Shown here in pieces: positions 12,626 through 24,900 of a DNA stretch of 64,000 nucleotides. Location: positions 27,616,772 through 27,680,771 of the forward strand of contig OX457042.1 in NCBI GenBank assembly GCA_949752735.1. Direction: 5' to 3'. The stretch's first letter is position 1. Every line of letters begins with the position of its first letter. The position numbers were made by a program, and so were the translations under genes. Source of the stretch: Lumbricus terrestris (Eukaryota > Annelida > Clitellata > Crassiclitellata > Lumbricidae). The notes under the pieces are model-generated. The model had not been told where the DNA came from, did no database searches, and saw only the letters and a program-made list of their open reading frames with translations.

Positions 12626-14267
12626 GTCTTTCAATGCTGAAAATTGGCTTAGACGATAGAAAAACGTTGCAAACTTCACAATTAAATCACAGATTTGTAA
12701 GATGCTAAAAGAGATCAAAAATCTGTCAAGCTCTATTAAGAAAATCTGCTTTACTTTAGAAAATAGATTCAATAAATACAAAAGTCAGAACAGTCCACCT
12801 GATTACCTTTCATAATGAAACAATTCTCGATAAAAGTTTCCTAATTTACCAATTCAACAAACATTTTTGAATGACAAATTCTCATTCGTTTTTAAATAAT
12901 GAGTATTTATTCGTAACTATAAATAATTCTGAAATGACAAATTGAAAAACACTCAGGAAAATAAACATTCAATAGATTAATGATATATGTGGCGCCACAC
13001 ACCAAAACCAGTATTAACCAACATATTTTTTTACAACATATTGAGTTTCAAAGGCCTGTCTCAAGCTTCAAAATGACACAAAAATTATAGCCCCAACATA
13101 CAATTAAAAAGTGATACAATTCAATTAATTAATTAACTTAATTAAAACAAATAATTATGCATATCAAGAGCATTAAAATAGCTTTAAAATTTGTTTTTTA
13201 ACAAAATAAAATAAATGAATTTTCTAAAACATATTTTTAGATAAAATTCTGAAAAAACACAAACATACTATTTGCCTAAAAATCTCTGATGTGTAATTTC
13301 TGACTTAACACCAATATCGGTGTGGATTGCCACATATTTCATAATTATAATTGCCACTCTTGGTCAAAAGCTGAAGAACTGTATTACTAAGTGCAGTTCT
13401 GCATTGATAAAATGCCAACAAACAAGGTCCAACAACCATTCAGAGACATAACGTTAATGAGAAAGGTTAATAAACGTCAACATTGATCACCTATCGTCTC
13501 CTGATAATTCTCTTGGTGTTTCTCCATTTGTCAGAATTCTGAGAAAAACGAGGTAGAAGTTTTGGTAGAATTTGAGAGAAAAATAAGAAATTCAATGCAA
13601 TAAAGTCAGGCACAGATGTTACATTAAAACACCAAGATCAGGAACATACATCATGTTAAAAATGAACACTGCATTTAAAAAATTAACACGTACAATAATT
13701 GCGTTTCAGCAATTTGCGAACACTTTGTTTAAAGTGGCTTAACAAAAATTACATATCATAATCCTGAAAACACAGTCATGGAATGATAAAATAAAGCAAC
13801 AAACAATTATTAGGGAGTGTTTTCATTTATATAACACTGATTGTCTGCAGAAAGAAGTTTTAACTCTCTGGATATAGACACTAAAACAGCAAGGAGTTTT
13901 ATTGACCATTGAATCTCCTGCGTCCAATCAATGAAGAGCTTCCTCTGGACATACAACAAGGTGCTGCTAAACCGTGATTGTGGTGGTATTCGAGCTACGG
14001 CAAAGGTTTTCCAAAAATGAGACAGAAAGTTTTGCTGAATATCTTAAAAACGACATGTCTTATTGCTTAGCTATTAAAACTGAACAAAGATAAAGAAATT
14101 TTTGCTACAAATTAACACTAAACTTCATTCTGTTAAAAAGTGGAAACACAACAAGATAATTCTCAGGCAACACTGGGGTAAACTTGGTTAAACATGTCCT
14201 ACAAAAGGCAGTGTGCTTATTGAGCACACTGTAAACCACAAGCTTCCAATAAAATCTTCTTTGGTTC
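12626..14267. other. AT-rich sequence downstream of kinase A
   Basis: No open frame or repeat of note is present. It probably contains the 3' untranslated region of kinase A. A minus-strand AATAAA at 13898-13903, about 365 bp past the stop codon, is a possible polyadenylation signal, but the context gives no further support. Confidence 0.45.
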
Positions 14268-14503
14268 TCATTCAAAATCTTCTTCAGCTGGAACATACGG
14301 GCTTTCAGTTTCCATAAAATAGTCATCGAAGAACTGCCTAAGATACTCGAATGTTGGTCTCTCGGATGCCATGAAAGCCCAGCATTTGAGCATAATTTCG
14401 TACATCTTATCCGGACATTCGATGTAGGGATAATTTTTGTTCTCTGGATTTGGCAACCGGTATCCATTTTCAATCTTCTGCATCAATTCATGACCTGTCA
14501 TCC
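14268..14503 (-). CDS. Kinase A exon 10: C-lobe end and regulatory tail
   Basis: The acceptor is TGATAG|GG and the stop is TGA at 14268-14270. It encodes the C-lobe ([16 protein letters not shown] matches the usual CW-x-x-x-x-x-RPTF signature) and the tail [14 protein letters not shown]. The tail Tyr sits where the Csk-type inhibitory Tyr is found in Src. Confidence 0.93.
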
Positions 14504-15963
14504 CTATCAGTAAACAAATGACGGCATCAGTTTCTGACTTTTGCAATGCAATACAACTTCATTTGACAATGTCCTACTTCCAAAGCCCAAAGCAAAATAG
14601 TTTTTTTTACACCATATGGTCTCACGAGCTTGAAACAAACAATTAATAGCAACGCATTCAGAGTGGCAAATCAAAATATTTTAAAATTAATGCACATGCT
14701 GATTACATATTTATCAAAGCACTGAGCAATTGCAAGTGAAGGACTTGATCAAGGTCCCTATGCGGCGGCTCGAGGTGAATTCGAACCTGCAACCCTTCGG
14801 CTGCAAGGCAACGAACATACCCACTACACCACCGCACCCACAAATATGTATCAAATTTACACCATACACCACATGGTCTCACGAGGTGGCCCTGGCTAGC
14901 GGGACCGTTGGCCCCTTTTGGGTCTCCTGGATGAACCGACACATTAGATAACTGATGTATAACTATACTATCTGTAATGAATGAGTTGGTTGTCAAATAA
15001 AATGTTATGTTATGTTAGAGCTTGTTGTCATACCTGCGTAAGGTGAGCGCCCATAAGTAACGAGCTCGTAGAGAACAATGCCATAGGACCAGACGTCTGA
15101 TTTAATGCTGAACTTTCTGTCAAGTACTGTCTCCAGTGCAGTCCATCGTACTGGAAACTTAGAATCTTAAAGCGAAAACAAAAGCAAAACTGATAGAAAG
15201 GACATACCATAAGCGCCATACATACAAAATAAGCAACATGTGTGAAGGAGAACTTTAATTGCTACTACTATTGTCACTATGAAGGATGGTTAATATAGCA
15301 CCTCTCAAGGCAATCAATAACAAAGCGTTCCCACTTCCCAGCCCAACTCTAGCTAAATTGGACAGCATCAAGATTAGAATAGAACATAATAAAGTGGCCT
15401 TGGACACTAAGCCCAGTGTAACAAGGACCAGTGATACCGCTCCAAATTTTAAGAAAAGCCAAGATGGGGCCTTAAAAAAAGCCAAGAAAAGCCAAGTTAA
15501 TAATTATGGACTATATGTCACCTATTTTATTCAGACAGAGGCTATTTTATCCGATAAATTGTGATGTTTATGAAATTATGTATAATTAATCTTGAAATTA
15601 ATGTATACTAAATTGTTAATAATTGGTTCCGTTCGCTGATTTTCTAACATACGAACAACATTTTGGAACATAGTGCGCTACTTTTGAGAAATAAACGTCA
15701 TCTTCACTTTAGTTGTTGTCTTGAGTTCAAAAGTTTTTGTGTGCTTTTGTGTCATCTTGTGAGCCATTAAGGCTGACTTGTTTGCATTTCTAAGATTAAT
15801 GTCTATTGTTATTAATATAGGTAACCTATCTGTGATCAACTTATCTTTATCAAGTTATTTGCGATTTTGCGCGGGAATTCCGCCGGAAATTGCACGTGGC
15901 GTCACAATTCACAAATAACTAATATGCAGAGAGCAAACAGCTCAGAGAATAATAATAGGTCGG

Positions 15964-15995
<32 letters not shown>

Positions 15996-18900
15996 GACAA
16001 TTTATATGGCGCCATAACGCGGCCATACCGCTACAAGGGCGCCGGATATATACTAGTCAGTAGGTGGAGCCGTATAAAGTTATATTATTGCTAAGATTAT
16101 TGTTATTTAGTGGATTATTGCTAAAAATTATTGTTATTTGGTGGATTATTGCGAAGATTATTGTTATCTAGTGGGCAGAAAAAAAGCCAAGTAAAAAGCC
16201 AAGGTCCTTTGGAAAAAAGCCAATATCCCAAGATACGATTGAAAAAGCCAAGATCTTGGGAAAAAGCCAAGGAGCGGTAACACTGACAAGGACACTATAA
16301 TTACATTCGTTGATGATATTAAATCCCAATTAATTCAAAATAAGTTAAATCAAACTGATGGGATCAAAATAGGTAGTCAGATGCATCTGACAAAAAACAC
16401 AATGTATTGAAAACAACAAGAGCATAGACTTATTAATAAAATTTCATCGAAAAAATTCCAGAAAATTAACCGTTCTCAGAGACACATCAACTAGGCACTA
16501 GGCAGGTAACCCGATTTTAAACACTCTGTCCAAATCTACCACAAGTTGTAAGCCACTGCACTACGTATGAAATTGCAGTACTTCATCCAACAGGAGCTTG
16601 ATCATATCTAAGATCAATTGGCAGCAAATGGGCCTACCTTCACCCAGCAAGTACTCATCACCCAAGAGTACTTTGGCTAAACCAAAGTCTGCGACTTTAA
16701 TGCTGTTGTTATTTCCAACCAGAATGTTGGCAGCGCGCAGATCACGATGGATGCAATTCTTCTTTTCCAAATGCTCCATGCCCTCTGCAATCTAAATAAA
16801 CAGATAACGAACCACCGATCATGTAATAATAATATATAATAATAATAATGTATTCTCTATCGTGTAACAGTATATTTGTCTATGAATCGGATTTACCATA
16901 TGTTCTGTCATCTGTGCTATACCTTATTTTATATTTTGTACTTAGAAAATAAGTCCCTTAAGCCAGCCCCCAGACAGCTACTGAGTATGAAGTGCAAAAA
17001 TAAACACCGCATTTAAAAATTAGACATGTACTTCATTTTCTTTCCGTGGCTTCCCTTGACTATGTGAAACCTCCCTAACTCTTCTCAATTTTACAAACTG
17101 TTGAAGACCTTTTTTTCACTTGATCCCGGCCAAGAGCGCCTCTTAATAGGTATCCTGAAGGGGCGCTATATAAATTCTGATCGGCTGATTGATTGATTGA
17201 CGAGGGCAGGAGACTAGTCATTTTCCCCAACGTATAATCTTTCCACCGAAATAATAATAATAATAATGAAGACAATTTCTATGGCGCCGTAACACAGCAC
17301 ATGCCGTTACATGCCTCTACAAACAAGAGCGCAATCAGACAGAGGTACGCCTAAGAAAAGAAAAAGTGCATGCACAGTGCACTCATTATAGCCGAGTTGG
17401 CTATGGGCGCAGGCATTGCAGAGATCCCTAGCCAAATATCTGCCCTGAAGAGGATTTGAACTTTAGAAACCTCGATTGACAGTCAAGCATGTCAACCACT
17501 GCACTGTTGACAGTCAAGCATGTCAACCACTGCACTGTTGACAGTCAAGCATGTCAACCACTGCACTGTTGACAGTCAAGCATGTCAACCACTGCACTGT
17601 TGACAGTCAAGCATGTCAACCACTGCACTTGCACTGTCAAGCAATTTTACCCTAAACTTTCACTTAAAATGACATTCCATGATAGAGGGTTTTCATGGTT
17701 CAGGATATATTCATCAAGGATATGAACCACTGCAATTGAACTGTGAATGCTAAACATCCCATCTTTTTTAGCTTCTCCTAAACTGTTGTGATAGTGCTCA
17801 CAGTGAGACAATACGATTATCTTTTATCTAAGCATCACTTGTTCTAATAGTTTCCATCACAACCTCTGTCATCTGTTCCATCCAAGGCCGTAGCTAGGGG
17901 GGTGTTTTGGGTGTTTGAACAGTGAACACCCCCAAAAATGTAAAAAGTAAAGAATAATAGAATGCATTTACTAGCACATGATGCAAAAACCATGATGCAA
18001 AAACCATGAAAACACCCCCGAAATGAAAAATTGCGAAGAACAAATAGAATGAATTGATTTTGTTCGGATGACTAAAAAAGTCATCAGTTTTTTCGGACGG
18101 GAAACTGAAGAAACACCCCCGAAATAAAATTCTGGCTACGGCCTTGGTTCCATCATTAATTGCATCATTTCTTATGTCATTTATTCCATCACTCTGAGCA
18201 CAAAACAGATGAAAGCTACATCAAGTATATGAATAAAACAGTACCAGTGGCTTTCTTCAACGGATCAATAATTTATTCATGAATATGTATGTATTGACTG
18301 GTTACCTTATCACGAAACAAATGCTTCTTTTTGGCCTGTACACCTGCAATGTCCTGCATTCAGATAAATACATGCATGCACAACACAAACCACCATGAAG
18401 GAAGGAACTAAGTCCTTACTAACTTACTTACTTTCTCATGTAACTAATTCTTCTTTTTTAGACATGTGCATAATCATGCATTTAGATCAATTATATAAGG
18501 AGCGCACTCGAACAAAAGAGAAGGAACTCCAGTCCTCACATCTATATGGCAGCCATTTAAATCTGATTGAAACTCTTCCTCACCTGGGCAGCAATGTCGA
18601 GGATGTCTTTGAACATGATTTTGCACCCTTTGTCCTCCTGCAGGTAGTGAAGTAGACAACCGCGTTCAACAAGTTCCATGACAATGAAAATCGGATCATC
18701 GGCCGAGACAACTCCCATCAGCTGGAGAAGGCGACGATGGCAAACGCTGTGCATCATTCTCGCCTCCTCCAGAAACCTTTCCGACTCCATCGTTCCCGGC
18801 AGCATTTTCTTTATAGCAACGTCAACCTTGCGCTTGTACTTTCCTGCAATTGATAGATTTGATAAGGTCTCGTGTCAACTGAATTTCGTTTAATGATAGT

Positions 18901-21900
18901 AAAAGATGAGATGGTGTCTCGTTAAAAACACCGAGGGGAAGGCAACGGGAGACCACTCCTCTACAAATCCCGAGTAAAATGTCAAAAAATGATAGTAAAA
19001 GAGAAGGAAGTCATTCAGCCAACTTAGAGTAAGAATGACAGACATGAAGCATTAGTGACTGCCTCTATATCTCCCCACGTGAAGAAATGTGGTTAGCCCT
19101 AACTCCATCAAATAATCTTCCCATTAGCAGTCCTAAAAAGCTAAAAAGTTCTCAAAGCTGCAAGGTTAAGTTGCAGTGAAAAGCAATGACGTTTTAACTT
19201 ATAATCTAAAAGCTCACTATGCAAAAAGTCACTCTTTGTTATTCGTTACGTTCAATTAGTCATTAGATTTCTTTGATGTTACAATTTCACAGGGAAGATC
19301 ACAGAATGTGTGCCACTCAAGAATTAATAGATAAATGTTTGATCACTATCAGAGCCCCACAAGTTCACACGATTTTTTTATGCACTCCGAATTGCGCACT
19401 TTGAATTGCCCGGCTGCAATTTGTCCACTCTGAACCAACTGCCAACCATGGCAATCATCCAGGTCAACACAATGACCACTACATTAAACAAAAATCCACT
19501 GCACAAAACACACCAATTATACATGAAAGCTGACTTTTGGTTAGAACTTCACAAATTTTTTACTCAAATGCATGAGAAGTCATGCATGGGTGCCATCAAT
19601 TTCTTTTCGATCACGGCCCAGTTTTTCATTAAACAAAGCCACCACAACCCAGCTGGCAAAAAATTGATCCGTGGCAACCTAACGAGGAAATCATTTTTGA
19701 CGAGGATGCTTTATCATATTTAAATGTAATACCATATAAACCAAAGTGCAGCATAAATTGTTGGTCATTAAAAGAACTTCTTTTTTAAATTTAAAATTTA
19801 TATTGGATTTGGACTTCGATTTTATGCTATTCTAAAACATTTTGACATTGGTTGGATATAGAAATGATGTACGTTTGTCTATTATACCTTGTATGTACAC
19901 CAAAATGCGGATAGCAATTGGTATATTAAAGAATATTCTTATCTTATCTTACATTAGATGATTGGTTAGAGTACTCAGATGGTAAAGCTTGGGGCACATG
20001 AGTTTGAGCCAACCTTCATGGCCCATATCTGCTCAGCATCATCAGTGCTAGTCAAACATCTAAATGCGTACTCTTGAATCCTGCAAGGAAGAAAATATCA
20101 TGCACAGTCATGATTCACAATTGCACATACATGTAGCATGTGACATACATATATATCTGAGTAACATTTAGAAGCATGCTCAACAGAAATGGATCACTGA
20201 AAATCATTACTTTCCCAAAGTGGAGTGTTAGGAGCACCTCTGAGCAGCCATCCTGAAAAGTTGCCATTTAAGTGCTCTGAATGACAAATGAACGAATAGA
20301 TACATAAAGTTATATTACTGACCTTTCCAGACCTCTCCAAATTTTCCATTTCCTATTTTCTCAATAAGCTGAATGTCGGATCGCTGAATTTCTAGATTCT
20401 TAAATGGAATCGTTTCTGGTTCCTTGGGACAGGGTTCTGACAGCCGACAACCAAGTCCATCGGAATTCTCTTTAAAACAAAAAGAACAATTTAATTAACT
20501 GTTAGTCCTAAGAAAATCCAAAGATTAACCCTATATTCTGCTTTATACTTCATTCTGTTTGGTTAGAACAGCTTGGTCCCTACATCACACTCACAATTCA
20601 TAGATCTACTGCTTGGCCCCAATCTAGAATTACGCTGCAAATCTCTATTGATCAGTCCTTAAATTATGGTACAATTCAATATTATCATTCTCTACCTGAC
20701 CATCAATCTAGAAATTACCTTCTGGTTGTTTTTACGGCATGGTCTAATAATAAATTTTTTTAACTCAGGGTGCAGCTGAAGCCAAGGAAAAGAGCGCTGT
20801 ATACGAGTTCAGAAAAATCACCGACGGTCACATTGTACTTTCTGAACGTGGATCTTCAGCTGAACTTTGAATGTTTCCAGATATGGCGCGTTCTTCAATC
20901 TTCACATGGCCAGAAAGATTGTTCAATGTACGTCTCAGTTGGACCTCATATCCGAGTTAAAATGCATGTTTCCTGGTCCAGCAGTTGCATCAAATTGAAT
21001 TTTAAGGTCTCCTCTAACGTCTGCTAAAGTGTTATGGACAGAGCATCTGTCCATCTCCAGGAGCTTTTTACTCTAAACCCAGCCAGCACTAGTGGCTGCT
21101 TTCTGTGCTCGGCTTCTAGACCTTGACTTTATGGCAACACATGATCGGCTTGCCACTATACAGCATTAGGTTTTCTCGATAGCCTCTCATTTTACATGCG
21201 TTTTATCTCATGAGATCTCACTCCCTTTTAGAAACTCCTTTGGAATTTCCTCCTCAACAGGGCTGAGTCGGGAGGACCTCTGAGTAGTTATCTTAAGCGG
21301 CGCTATATAATTTTCGTAGATAAATAGACAGATCCCAATATTCTGTCGAACGTATTTCTTCTCAAGCATTGATCAGAGCAGACTGATAGTACATGATTTT
21401 TTGCCATCTTCAGCATTTTACCATAACTAAGAACCTTTCCATACTAATCAGAAGACATCTAAGAGCAAGAATGTGTGACTGAAATACCTGCTACTGCACA
21501 ACGATTTAATCAACTGGTTGAAGACATTTGCACATGTTTGCAAAGAACCACATGCATTTTTAAAGTAAAATCCCACACATAGCATTTACCTGTGTAATGA
21601 GCAATGAGTTCCTGCAAAGTAGGAAACTTTCTGGAGCGAGTAATATAGTAAACCTCCGCATTTGACATGATGTGATAGTGTTTGATGTCGACTTCATCAC
21701 TTGCATCATCAAAATTTTTCAACGACAATGTCAGCATGTTTTTTTCTAGAAAGAAAAATAGAATGACGCATATAAGAAAATTTCAAATACGCGTGGACCG
21801 TGAAATCAGAAACATCTGACAACAAAGGTTCTTTACTCATTCTAAGAAGCAGTAGATCAAAGCTAATCTGAGAACTTCATATACATGTAATGGCTGAAGT

Positions 21901-24900
21901 CGTCAGCTGACGGTGCATCACATGCTACAAATGGGAACTAGACTACTACGGCAGCTGCAGCTTCTTCAGGACAAGACACGAGAAACTTTAGTTAACTGTA
22001 AGCCACATGAATAATTAAAAGACAAGCCACACGAAAACTGAAAGGCAAAGCAAATCAAAGGACAAGGCAAGGTCAACAAATTCAGTTCAAAGGACTGAAA
22101 ATTTCTGCGATATATATTAAGTCACTTCTAAATCTGCACTTTCTTTGACGCTTACTTGTAAAGCATAATAAAGCATTCGTTAATAATAATAATGACGACA
22201 AATTCCATGGTGACATAACACAGCACATGCTGTTACAATGGTGCCTCTACGAACAAGAACACAATCAGTCAGAGGTACGCCATAGAAAATAGATATGTCT
22301 TAAGTCGAGATTTGATTTTTCATTAACGGATCTGTTACTGGAAAAACAAAGACCTCTACTCTGGCGCACAAGGAATGTGCCACGAGGATTCCCTGGCAGA
22401 ATCAACTGCTTTGCAGCACTTCTGCGATCGACATCAAACCACCAGCTACAAACAGAACAGATATCACTCAACAGTGACACAAAATCTGAATAAATCGTTC
22501 ATCAAATTATTACAAATACTCATTAAATCAAAACTGCATAAATATTGTATAACTTTTAAAACTATATTTTGTAGGATTTAAAGTGCTTGATCAAAATCAA
22601 AAAATAGTCACCAGAGGTAGCCCAAGTCATACCCAATAATAATGGTCTAAGTTAAATGCTGGTCCCAAATAAAATGTAGGAACTTATGCATGTGTTGACA
22701 TGCTGGTGACATTTAGGCACCAGTGTAAAAGTGCTAAATGTTGTCACCCAAACATAAAAGGCAACCTGAGAATAAACATTAATTAGACAGCTTGCCTGAA
22801 CAATAGTTCAACACAGTTAGTTATTCATCGATAAAAAAACTACAATTCTGTGTCCTATCAGGAGGATACAAATCTGGTAAAGCAAAAGTTTACATCCTGC
22901 GAACGCAATTTGTCAATTCTAATAAAATTTTGGCAGGATAAAAAAAATTCCACATGAATCAATTATTTTAAGAGACAAATTACGTGAAAGAACAAAAGAT
23001 CTTCATTAAAAGAGTTAATTTTTCAGAAAAACATTTTGTCTGCAGCCACATTCAGGAAAAGGAAACAAAACAGATCTGTTATTTATCCTAGTTTGCTATT
23101 CGTAAAGCTGCTTTTCAAATGCGCTTCATGGCAGTGGATATGGTTGAAGGTCTTACTACAACTTATCATTTTTGAAGCTGAAGAAGTGCGTTATTTTAAC
23201 ACCAATACTATTTAAATTCTTATCTGCATCAAAAATATTTTTTTTAAATGTATAATTATGCAATATTTGATTGAGGAATAAAACACGTCATGCCTCAGCA
23301 CATGGTGCTTTTTTAAGGACAACAAAACAATATTTCTGATATCAAAGAAAATCATAAAACAGTAAGATGCAACAGATATCTGTTAAAATGTAATTCTGCA
23401 CTGGAAACGGCAGCCAAATACAGCTTACGGTTCATTCGTAAAGCTGTCATCTCCCATCTTCGGGGGACCCACAAAGTTGCTAGGAATGAATCCGGAACAG
23501 CCCGTACTCTGATTTTTGGCCATCCACCAACCCTTTGCATCTGGAACAAACCTGAAAAAAGCTGGTATTTACTGTAACAAACAAGTGCTTTGCAAATAAT
23601 CCAAAATAATTGAAGCAGTAATCAACATGACACGAAGCTGCAGCATTTGTACTGCATTGGGTTAATGAAATCAGCCAAGACTACAAGTATGTAAGACTTG
23701 CTGATCTGTCTTTCAATATATTCTGCAGTTTTTGCACAAACGCATAGCAAGTACATAATCAAAAATACATAATAATTTTTGTTTACTCAGTAAGCCAGTT
23801 GACAGACTGCAACCTGGTACACTCTACAGTTATGCAGTACTTAAGAAAGATTAAGCATTGCGAATTTCCTTTATATAAATTGGCTTCTTACAAAGCGCAG
23901 AGAACTAGTATAATGTGAGTTTATAGAACCCGCAAGACTATATTTCTTTTGTACTTAGTTGTAAATCAAAATCAAGTCCAAACAGTTGACTAACACGAGA
24001 GAATGTTTCTGAGGACAAAGAAAAGGTTTTCTATTAACACATCAGGATTTTCGAAGATAACACAGTGGCATGATAAAAAAATTCTCATAAGATGAAATCT
24101 TCCAATAACCTGTTTATTATCAGCAACATGTCACCTCTGGCAAATCCCAGATCACCCTGGTCTCTTGGTTCATAGTCGTAAAGAGCTCGAACTTCTGCAG
24201 AGACAAAATACAATTGAAAACAACATGCAATAATCTGCTTTAGTAGCTATTACAAATTCTTTCTTCACACCAAAAATTCTGTCTTTATCCAATAGGCTCT
24301 TCGTGCCCAGGGTTATTCCAGGCAGATGGCTTTGGCCATCTGCCTGGAATAAGCTAATTTGTAACATAACATGAGCTTCTTGGCCTCATTTCTGTAAGCA
24401 CTTTTAAACCATTCTATTTGATCATGAATTGTTTTAGGTCAGAAAATGGTGTGATACATTTGCAATTATAATTACTATACATTACTTCCAATAGGCTTAT
24501 AATGAGACACCATACACTTCTCATAGCAGGCTCTTACACCATACAGTTCCATAATAGGCTTTTGGGACATCATAGATTATTTAAATCTGGTCAATTGGCT
24601 GTCAAATTTCTGGTGGAAATGCTTAGCAGCAATTAATAGAGTGACACATTAAGAAATCATTAACTATCGGTAAATGAAAATGAGATACAAAGATACAATT
24701 TAAGGAACAGAAGCTAGACAAGCATCTCTGAGCTTCCAAAGTCAGTATATAAGTTTTTAACAATTTGATTGTCTTTCTTATATTGCCTATCTTATCTACT
24801 ATCTATGCATACTGTAGGCACCAGACAATTATGTAGCATGTGCACAGACAAATATGTAGCATGTGCAATGCATGAATGCAGTGCATGAATGTACGATTGA

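Noticed and set aside
1..14267. A third kinase copy downstream of kinase A
   Set aside because: I looked for [16 protein letters not shown] and FLVR coding on both strands and found none.
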